The position numbers were made by a program, and so were the translations under genes. Source: Erythrobacter aureus (GTDB taxonomy: Bacteria > Pseudomonadota > Alphaproteobacteria > Sphingomonadales > Sphingomonadaceae). From it: DNA of 64,000 bases. The stretch is from assembly GCF_003355455.1 (NCBI RefSeq), contig NZ_CP031358.1, positions 124,001-188,000 on the forward strand, read 5' to 3'. Of this stretch, positions 58,861-64,000 are shown in pieces. The notes beneath the pieces were generated by a model. That model did not search any database. It worked only from the letters and a program-made list of their open reading frames with translations, and was not told where the DNA came from. Each line of letters starts with the position of its first letter. The stretch's first letter is position 1.

Positions 58861-59325
58861 TCAAGCTTGCTCGTAATAGTGAGCCGGCAAGCGCTTGGGA
58901 CCGTAGTGCCAAGGGTCGATGCTCTTCGTCTTGGCGAACAGCGGAAGATCAATGACCTCGCCGCGATCGTTGGTCAGGCCAGGATAGGTCGAGTTGGCCA
59001 GCCGGATGACATCGTGGGTGCGCATCCCGCACGTCACGGAGATGACGTGGTCAAGCGCTTCGACATCCTCGTTTGAGAGGAAGGCAGGCTTGCGCCCGAG
59101 GAGCTGGTCAACCTTCTCGCGAATGCTGAGCATCGGGAAGAAGGGCATATCTTCGGCAGTCGGAGTGGGAGCGAAGGTCCACTCCAGGTCCGTGATCTGC
59201 TTGCCCTGGATAAGGCAGGACTTCCAGTCCGCAAGGAAGAGCAGGCACTTGAACTCGTTATCCAGAGCGCGGGTGCGCGCTCCGACATGAGCGATGTAGT
59301 GCATGGCCATGGCGGTCTTGCTCAA
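58861..59325 (-). CDS. Second Panacea-like protein, TTG start, 154 aa
   Basis: FKCLLFLADWKSCLIQGKQI resembles the Panacea core K-L-L-F-L-A-D-x...G-x-x-I-T-G, and PAFLSNEDVEALDHVISVTC with MRTHDVIRLANSTYP the C-terminal half (...YG-x-x-S-x-x-x-L-x-x-L-S-H). The match is weaker than for the 57066 protein. TTG at 59325 is preceded by GGAG at good spacing; an internal ATG six codons later is an alternative. It sits two genes from the first Panacea gene. Confidence 0.45.
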   Translation of the reverse strand: MSKTAMAMHYIAHVGARTRALDNEFKCLLFLADWKSCLIQGKQITDLEWTFAPTPTAEDMPFFPMLSIREKVDQLLGRKPAFLSNEDVEALDHVISVTCGMRTHDVIRLANSTYPGLTNDRGEVIDLPLFAKTKSIDPWHYGPKRLPAHYYEQA

Positions 59326-59328
59326 GTT

Positions 59329-59739
59329 CTAGGCTCCTTTGAAGGCTGATCCGTCCGCCGCTGCAGCGAAGCCTGCAACGAGCATGTCGACCAGTTCGGG
59401 GTATGTGCGGGGAAGGCTGGTTGCCTTGCGCCGGTGAAATGGATTGATCGCGTGGTCCGCGAAGCAATTCGGAACGGCTTGCAGGGGCCTGGAAGCCCTG
59501 TGCCAGCTGATCATCGAGGGTTTTTGGTCGTGTGCGTCAAAGTCGATCATGGCGCTCAGATCAATTCGGGAAATCACGGTAGTAGAATCCCTAGGAGATA
59601 CATCCGTGCGGTCGAATTTGACGTCGTATGGGGCTAGAGCTTCCTGAATATCCCTCAGGAGCTGAAAGCGCTCGGCCTTGGTTTTGCAGGAGGTCACCGA
59701 AGTGACCTCCCGAGGCAGGGTGATGGGCAGAGACGCCAT
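59329..59739 (-). CDS. Hypothetical protein, 136 aa
   Basis: This alpha/beta protein starts MASLPITLPREVTSVTSCKT, with the ATG one base after the TAA of the SLOG-macrodomain gene. It contains SRIDLSAMIDFDAHDQKPSM and a basic region (NPFHRRKATSLPRT). TAG stop. Tight coupling suggests it belongs to the same function as its upstream neighbour. No family recognised. Confidence 0.55.
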   Translation of the reverse strand: MASLPITLPREVTSVTSCKTKAERFQLLRDIQEALAPYDVKFDRTDVSPRDSTTVISRIDLSAMIDFDAHDQKPSMISWHRASRPLQAVPNCFADHAINPFHRRKATSLPRTYPELVDMLVAGFAAAADGSAFKGA

Positions 59740-59740
59740 C

Positions 59741-60988
59741 TTAGCGCGCACCCATGGTGGTGCGCGCGTAGAGGCGGAGATCGAACTCGGCGAGAGCCTT
59801 GAGGACGATCGGCTCAACCTGAGCCCAGTCGAGGCCACCGTTGCCGCAGCCCGGTGCGGTCATGGCAATGGTGCGGATGCCGGCTTCGCGGGCCTGACGG
59901 GCCAACTCGGCAACGCCGGTGCGGACCCAGTCCATCTGCGAAGGCTGACGCCAGTGGTCCTTGGTCGCCAGACCGGCCCACTTGCGGCCATCCGGAAGGT
60001 CGAACAGGCGGCAACCGCCAGCCTGAAGGACGTTGTCCCGGCATTCGGCCTGGTAGGCCGGCATGATCGAGGGCCAGCGGTTCTTGAAGGCGAGGGCTAC
60101 GCCCTTGCCCATGACACCAACGCAGTTGACGGTGTTCACGAGAAGCTCAGCGTCATCCTCGGTGATATCGCCGTCAACGTAAGTGACCGAGCCACCAGCG
60201 TCGTTAGCGGCGGCCGGAGCGGAAGTGTCCGACATCACGATGCCGAGGACGCGCAGGATCTCTGCGCGCACATCGGCGTCGTGGAGGTTGAGGACCGGAA
60301 TGCCGAGGTCGTCGGCGACGCGAATGGCCTGACCGGTGCCACCCGTGGCCTGACCGTCGCTGGTCCAAGCGATCACGAACCGCGCAGGCTGGTCGAGCTT
60401 CGGACCAAGCACCTGGCCCATGTTTCGGGTGTGCATCTTCTGCGCACCCTGGGGCAGGCGGTCCCACGTCGGGTGGTACTGCTTCGCCATCGCTTCAGCG
60501 CGGTCGAAGAGATCGCCGGTGATGAGACGCTGCGGGGCGGGAGGGAACCGATAGCCGCGCTCGTGCTCGAACATGCGGATCTGCTGGAAGCGGCGAGCGT
60601 CGTACTTCGAGTGCGGGTTCTGCCCGAAGCCTTTCCAGGGAGCGAAGACTTCCCGGAGGCTGTTGCGCGAAGTGCCGAGCTCGAACGCAGTGTCGGCGCC
60701 GCCAGCGAAGCCGGAACGCATGGTGAAGCCACGGGCCTCAAGAGCGAAGGCGATTTCGGTCATCGTGGCGAGGATGCTGTCCGGCGTTTCTCGCGAGCCG
60801 ATGCCTGCATAGGCGGCGTAGCCGTCGGGCGACGCGAGAAGATCAGCGATGAGACGGATGTCGAAGCGCGGGCGCAGCGGTTTGCCGCGGCGCGAGGCGG
60901 GAGCAGCGGAGCGTGTCGAAGCCTGGCGGTCACCGCCGATGGCCGGAGCCGAAGTCTGTGCCGAAGGTGCAGTGCGTGCGAAGGGCAT
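59741..60988 (-). CDS. SLOG domain fused to DarG-type macrodomain, 415 aa
   Basis: After a 40-residue disordered start comes a SLOG/DprA-like Rossmann domain (AAYAGIGSRETPDSILATM, RSGFAGGADTAFELGTSRNS, APWKGFGQ, FVIAWTSDG followed by GGTGQAIRVADDLGI). After an Ala-rich linker there is a macrodomain: VTYVDGDITEDDAELLVNTV, NCVGVMGKGVALAFKNRWPS, TKDHWRQPSQMDWV and APGCGNGGLDWAQV. The latter motifs are those of DarG, which removes ADP-ribose from DNA. SLOG domains bind NAD-derived or nucleotide ligands. One protein may thus sense and remove ADP-ribose signals. The SD is GAGGAAAA, just after a CTCATCTGG/CCAGATGAG hairpin. Confidence 0.8.
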   Translation of the reverse strand: MPFARTAPSAQTSAPAIGGDRQASTRSAAPASRRGKPLRPRFDIRLIADLLASPDGYAAYAGIGSRETPDSILATMTEIAFALEARGFTMRSGFAGGADTAFELGTSRNSLREVFAPWKGFGQNPHSKYDARRFQQIRMFEHERGYRFPPAPQRLITGDLFDRAEAMAKQYHPTWDRLPQGAQKMHTRNMGQVLGPKLDQPARFVIAWTSDGQATGGTGQAIRVADDLGIPVLNLHDADVRAEILRVLGIVMSDTSAPAAANDAGGSVTYVDGDITEDDAELLVNTVNCVGVMGKGVALAFKNRWPSIMPAYQAECRDNVLQAGGCRLFDLPDGRKWAGLATKDHWRQPSQMDWVRTGVAELARQAREAGIRTIAMTAPGCGNGGLDWAQVEPIVLKALAEFDLRLYARTTMGAR

Positions 60989-61161
60989 GGAATTTTCCTC
61001 ATCTGGTTATCGTCGCCCTCGACCCAGATGAGTTCCCCGGATCACTTTCGACTTTCTCTGCGCATCGGGTGGAACGAACTGGTGAAGTTCCACCCGATGG
61101 CTATTAGTCTGAGCGAAGCGCAGGAATTATGAAAGACCTGTTTAGGATATTTTTGCAGGGA
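60989..61161 (-). promoter_or_regulatory. Leader of the SLOG-macrodomain gene with two strong hairpins
   Basis: A perfect 13-bp hairpin, CATCGGGTGGAAC / GTTCCACCCGATG (about 61065-61099), is followed by CTCATCTGG / CCAGATGAG (about 60998-61032), whose last bases run into the SD. The layout is like the SD-sequestering leaders, though unrelated in sequence. Confidence 0.5.
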
Positions 61162-61515
61162 TTATGCGGCCAAGGGCAAGGGTCCAGAAACTTCCTCAAC
61201 GAGGTTACGAGTTTCGAGGAGTTCGCCATCGGGCGAGATCAGCGCAAGGCCAGCCGCCCGCGCAGCGAAGTGCTTGCGGAGCATGCGCTCCAGTTCCTTG
61301 AACACATATTCGGCCTCGCCGTAGATGGGTGTTGCCATCGAGGCGGATTTCTCTTCCCGCGCGCGGTCGCAGATCGCGTGGACGTTCGAGGAGAGCGCGC
61401 TGGCCTTCGCGGTCGGATACGGCATGGCGCCGCACTGCACGAAGACGACATACTCGTCGCGTTGCTGGGCGACAGCGATCGCAGGCTGAAGGGCTGAGAG
61501 GATAAGGCAGGTCAT
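61162..61515 (-). CDS. Exported or membrane-associated hypothetical protein, 117 aa
   Basis: The N-terminus (MTCLILSALQPAIAVAQQRD) is a short hydrophobic stretch that may be a signal peptide ending AVA. Two Cys (VQCGAMPYP, AICDRAREE) could form a disulfide. The remainder is helical with a basic patch. No family recognised. Confidence 0.5.
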   Translation of the reverse strand: MTCLILSALQPAIAVAQQRDEYVVFVQCGAMPYPTAKASALSSNVHAICDRAREEKSASMATPIYGEAEYVFKELERMLRKHFAARAAGLALISPDGELLETRNLVEEVSGPLPLAA

Positions 61516-61526
61516 GGGCGGTCCTT

Positions 61527-61682
61527 TCAGAATTCGCCTGGGTACATGGGAGTGTCAGGGGTAGGGCGTACCGAGTCCTCGGTGATGGCCCGAACCTTGA
61601 TATTGATGCGAACACGACTGTCTTCGCGGCTGTCCTTGTCGCGCTTCTTCTTGAGAAGGGCGGGAAAGAGGCGGTGGAGCAT
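61527..61682 (-). CDS. Small basic protein, 51 aa
   Basis: A short frame with a good AAGGAAC SD fills the gap between two genes. It codes for MLHRLFPALLKKKRDKDSRE, then VRINIKVRAITEDSVRP and an acidic/Pro end. The basic N-terminus could bind nucleic acid or the membrane. No family recognised. Confidence 0.55.
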   Translation of the reverse strand: MLHRLFPALLKKKRDKDSREDSRVRINIKVRAITEDSVRPTPDTPMYPGEF

Positions 61683-61694
61683 GAGCGAGTTCCT

Positions 61695-62081
61695 TCAGAG
61701 AGCGAGCGTGAGCTGGCCGGCCTTTTGGGCGGCCTCCTGCGCGGTGACGGGGATGCCCACGACACATGCGAAGGTGCGCAGGTAACTCTTGCGTCCGCGG
61801 CCTTTTACGAGGCGCGGCGCGAAGCTGATGAGGAGGCGTCCGCCGCCGCTAATCAGCAGGGCCGAGGTCCGATTGACGAGATCGGGATCCTCGGGAGTGT
61901 TCTCGACGACTGCGTCGTGGAAGCGAACCTCGCCGGTGCCAGAGGTGAGGCGGGCGCGGAAACGAAGCGTGTCGCCTGCAATTTTGATGAGACCCTGGGG
62001 TTCGACGGCGAAATTGTAAGGCCGGCTGGCCGCAGTCTTGCGGGCAGCAGGGGCCAGCCGCGTAGCGCGCTGAGCGGTCAT
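61695..62081 (-). CDS. Hypothetical protein with basic N-terminus, 128 aa
   Basis: The first 20 residues are Arg/Ala-rich (MTAQRATRLAPAARKTAASR). Then follow beta strands (LIKIAGDTLRFRARLTSGTG, ALLISGGGRLLISFAPRLVK) and a helical end. The perfect AGGAGG SD lies just before a first ATG, so the second ATG (62081) is taken. No family recognised. Confidence 0.55.
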   Translation of the reverse strand: MTAQRATRLAPAARKTAASRPYNFAVEPQGLIKIAGDTLRFRARLTSGTGEVRFHDAVVENTPEDPDLVNRTSALLISGGGRLLISFAPRLVKGRGRKSYLRTFACVVGIPVTAQEAAQKAGQLTLAL

Positions 62082-62108
62082 TTTCATCCTCCTGAGCAGT
62101 TCACCCGA

Positions 62109-62315
62109 TCAAGAAGAGGTGTTGCTGCGCATCTCCTTCAGGAGGTCGTCGACGACTTGCTCGTCGCTCTCGATTTGCATGATGAGGCGATAGCTTCCCT
62201 GGAAGGGGAAGATCTCCGGATCATAGCCGAAGAGTTCGGGCTTGGCCTTGATGGCTTCAGCCTCTTCCAAGGTCATGTCCTGGCGTGTGCGATAAGAACC
62301 TGAGGTGGCGATCAT
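62109..62315 (-). CDS. Hypothetical protein, 68 aa
   Basis: This small alpha/beta protein (MIATSGSYRTRQDMTLEEAE...) ends in a helix with DEQVVDDLLKEM. The start at 62315 is chosen because it follows GGAAC and leaves a normal gap after the 62329 stop. No family recognised. Confidence 0.5.
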   Translation of the reverse strand: MIATSGSYRTRQDMTLEEAEAIKAKPELFGYDPEIFPFQGSYRLIMQIESDEQVVDDLLKEMRSNTSS

Positions 62316-62328
62316 ATCCGAGTTCCGA

Positions 62329-62637
62329 TCAAGCGGCTTGAGCGATGGGAGCGGGGAAGGGTAGCTTCTCCGCATCGGGAATGACGTTGGTCAGCCAGCA
62401 GGCGCGGATATACATCTCGTGATTGCGCTGGCGCAGGACGGCGTCGTAGCCGTCGGGTTTGGCATCGAGGCTCTTGAGGCGCTCCAGCCGCTCGATCTCG
62501 GCATTGACGTAGCATTCCATGAGAATGCCGCCGATTACCGGCCCGACACCGGTGCCGGGCTTGTCACGCGCTTCGCAGGAAGCGCAAGGCGTAGCATGGT
62601 AGGCCGTGAAGAACTCGCGGCGGGTCATGGTGATCAT
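62329..62637 (-). CDS. Hypothetical Cys-containing protein, 102 aa
   Basis: A C-x-x-C motif (TPCASCEARDK) near residue 18 and further Cys at 42 and 80 suggest a metal site. The N-terminus MITMTRREFFTAYHATPCAS and a helical centre follow. The SD AAGGAT precedes the first ATG. No family recognised. Confidence 0.5.
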   Translation of the reverse strand: MITMTRREFFTAYHATPCASCEARDKPGTGVGPVIGGILMECYVNAEIERLERLKSLDAKPDGYDAVLRQRNHEMYIRACWLTNVIPDAEKLPFPAPIAQAA

Positions 62638-62655
62638 GGTGGAAATCCTTGAGGC

Positions 62656-63228
62656 TCAGGCGAGGACCGGCTCGGAGGGAGCAAGCGACGGGAGGTCGGG
62701 CATCAGGCTGGGGCGCTCGACAAGGTTGAGCGTCTTGGCGCGGATCTTCATTGTCTCGTCAGAGACTGCGAAGCGAGCTGCCAGGCTGGAGACCTTCGCG
62801 TCATCATCTGCATCGGGCAATTCGAGCCAGAGCTTGCGGATCGTGGCGGCCGGCATGAGCATCTGAATGGCGAGCTTGTTGGCCATACGCTCATAGGAGG
62901 AATCGAGCGGGCTGAATTCGTTCAGGCCCTCGCCGAGGTCTCCCCAGAGGTTGAAGGTGTGGCGGCCGAAGCTGCGACGGAAGTGGAACTTGTCGCGGTA
63001 GAGCAGGAAAATCGCGAGAGCATGTGCAGCGATGAGGCGCTTACGCTGGTCGCTTTCGTTGCGATTGACGAGCACAGAATAGCTGCCGTCGGCGAGCTGT
63101 ATCCAGCCGGAGACGTGGCTTTCGACAGGAAGCTCGTGATAGCCGATTTCCAACTCCTCGAAGATGGAGGGGAAATGCGCGGGCGGCTGGCGCACATGGC
63201 GCATGACAACAGACAGGTCGGTTTCCAT
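62656..63228 (-). CDS. ImmA/IrrE-like protein with degenerate active site, 190 aa
   Basis: The pattern RLIAAHALAIFLLYRDKFHF...YERMANKLAIQMLMPAATIR follows ImmA/IrrE peptidases (R-x-x-x-A-H-E-x-x-H-x-x-L-H...E-x-x-A-N-x-F-A-A-x-L-L-M-P). Here the HExxH reads HALAI, so the catalytic Glu and second His are lost. An inactive protein could still bind the partner repressor or inhibitor. The start at 63228 has an AGGGAG SD. The C-terminal helices (VSSLAARFAVSDETMKIRAK) look like a small helix-turn-helix. Confidence 0.6.
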   Translation of the reverse strand: METDLSVVMRHVRQPPAHFPSIFEELEIGYHELPVESHVSGWIQLADGSYSVLVNRNESDQRKRLIAAHALAIFLLYRDKFHFRRSFGRHTFNLWGDLGEGLNEFSPLDSSYERMANKLAIQMLMPAATIRKLWLELPDADDDAKVSSLAARFAVSDETMKIRAKTLNLVERPSLMPDLPSLAPSEPVLA

Positions 63229-63247
63229 CGGATACTCCCTGGAAGGC

Positions 63248-63568
63248 TCAGACGATCGTGATGACGCCTGGCTGGAACTGGACAGGCTCAAGCATGGCGC
63301 AGGTGCCATCGGTGAGCATGAGTGTGACGGCGCCCGAATTCGTATCGCGCGCGATCAGGTCGATCTGGTGTTCGGCAATCGCGCCGATGTCGCCATAGAG
63401 GTGGAACTCGCCATCAGGCGTGAAGCTGCTTTTCACCTCGGTGGCAGGGACGAGTGCGACGACGCCATTCATGGTGACGACGAGTGCGTCGATGAAGCCC
63501 ATCTCCATCTGCCAATGGAGAATTCCGAAGTCAGACGGGAGATGGGAGTGGTTTTCGGTGGTGTCCAT
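63248..63568 (-). CDS. Hypothetical protein, 106 aa
   Basis: This beta-rich protein (MDTTENHSHLPSDFGILHWQ...) has several strands (FIDALVVTMNGVVALVP, AVTLMLTDGTCAML, GVITIV). The SD GAGGGAAG precedes the ATG at 63568. It is co-transcribed with the 62656 gene. No family recognised. Confidence 0.55.
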   Translation of the reverse strand: MDTTENHSHLPSDFGILHWQMEMGFIDALVVTMNGVVALVPATEVKSSFTPDGEFHLYGDIGAIAEHQIDLIARDTNSGAVTLMLTDGTCAMLEPVQFQPGVITIV

Positions 63569-63634
63569 TTTCTTCCCTCGTGGATTGCGCTTCAGATGCC
63601 CAAAGCCACTAATGAGGAGGCGGAGGCGGCCGGC

Positions 63635-63979
63635 CTAAGCCAGCCGCTCTGCCAGGTAGCTGTCACCGTCGTCGTTCGCGGCGCAGGTGGCAGCCTTCTG
63701 CTTGGGGCGTGGAGCCCCAAGCGCCTTGATCGTCCCGCCATCGAACTGAACGGCGAGCTCGACCGGCTGGCCCGAGGAGAGAAGATCCCGGACTTTTTCG
63801 ACCGAGTGGCCAAATGCCATTACGGTGCGGGACTGAGGGGCCTGGCCCTCACGGAGAAACTCCGCGTCCGTACAGATGAGATAGTCGGCTCCAGTGCCGG
63901 ATACCTTCGTCTCGATGGACGTCGCGGTGATCGTAGCCACGAAGACCGGAGTGAAACGGCGGGCGGTAGGTGCTGTCAT
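63635..63979 (-). CDS. OB-like family D protein, copy 6, 114 aa
   Basis: The most divergent member: MTAPTARRFTPVFVATITAT, SGTGADYLICTDAEF, RTVMAFGHSVEKVRDLL and PVELAVQFDGGTIKALGAPR. Its tail (KQKAATCAANDDGDSYLAERLA) is acidic and ends in a short hydrophobic tip, comparable in place but not in sequence to the EHRDY tail of copy 5. TAG stop. The leader continues beyond the window edge. Confidence 0.6.
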   Translation of the reverse strand: MTAPTARRFTPVFVATITATSIETKVSGTGADYLICTDAEFLREGQAPQSRTVMAFGHSVEKVRDLLSSGQPVELAVQFDGGTIKALGAPRPKQKAATCAANDDGDSYLAERLA

Positions 63980-64000
63980 GATATGCGTCCCTTCTTTTTC

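Overview
The window is compact, roughly 60% GC, and almost entirely coded on the minus strand. It holds about 113 mostly small genes, joined by ATGA/TAATG overlaps or gaps of a few bases and broken up by GC-rich intrinsic terminators. Only one gene, 20245-20817, lies on the plus strand. There are no rRNA, ribosomal-protein, central-metabolism, conjugation or plasmid-partition genes. What can be recognised is accessory: a tRNA-Thr, a kinase-phosphatase-ligase RNA repair enzyme, a DpdA-like 7-deazaguanine DNA transglycosylase, a C5-cytosine methyltransferase, RNase HI, a lambda-type phosphatase, a SleB-type cell-wall hydrolase and many paralogous orphan genes. This is most consistent with the accessory arm of a very large tailed phage of an alphaproteobacterium; the beta-barrel protein and base composition hint at a sphingomonad-type host. 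No structural or replication gene is visible, so a phage-like megaplasmid is not excluded.

Layout by region. 1-13.2 kb: small orphan genes, the 847-residue Pnkp/RNA ligase (5686-8229) and an ADP-ribosyltransferase-like protein (12810). 13.4-17.3 kb: two large diverged paralogs with duplicated terminators, then a candidate structured ncRNA (17042-17257). 17.3-20.8 kb: two copies of a small OB-like protein family with conserved leader RNAs, an outer-membrane beta-barrel protein and two exported proteins. 20.9-31.2 kb: nucleotidyltransferase, ArfA-like ribosome-rescue peptide, 2OG-oxygenase-like protein, ATP-grasp-like protein and a secreted subtilase. 31.3-38.7 kb: tRNA, EF-Ts-type UBA protein, protein phosphatase, cREC-type receiver, two more OB-like genes and an HExxH protein. 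38.7-49 kb: orphans, the SleB hydrolase, a thermonuclease, a fifth OB-like gene, an ART-like/NADAR gene pair and a second candidate ncRNA. 49.3-64 kb: methyltransferase, PPP phosphatase, DpdA-like protein, RNase HI, two Panacea-domain proteins, a SLOG-macrodomain fusion, a degenerate ImmA-like protein and a sixth OB-like gene.

How the genes may fit together. Several families point to nucleic-acid and NAD/ADP-ribose warfare: RNA end healing and sealing (Pnkp), cREC, ATP-grasp and nucleotidyltransferase proteins of kinds met in RNA-repair contexts, macrodomain and NADAR ADP-ribose hydrolases, ART-like folds, and DNA modification (DpdA, cytosine methylation). A second group acts at the envelope: beta-barrel, subtilase, SleB hydrolase and several small membrane or signal-peptide proteins.

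Expression signals. At least ten genes share a leader in which a CAAT...ATTG-type hairpin sits between the Shine-Dalgarno (SD) sequence and an upstream strand complementary to it, with compensatory changes. Many start regions read GGRRATGAAAATG. I took the second ATG as the start, because the first lies too close to the SD and is out of frame in some genes.
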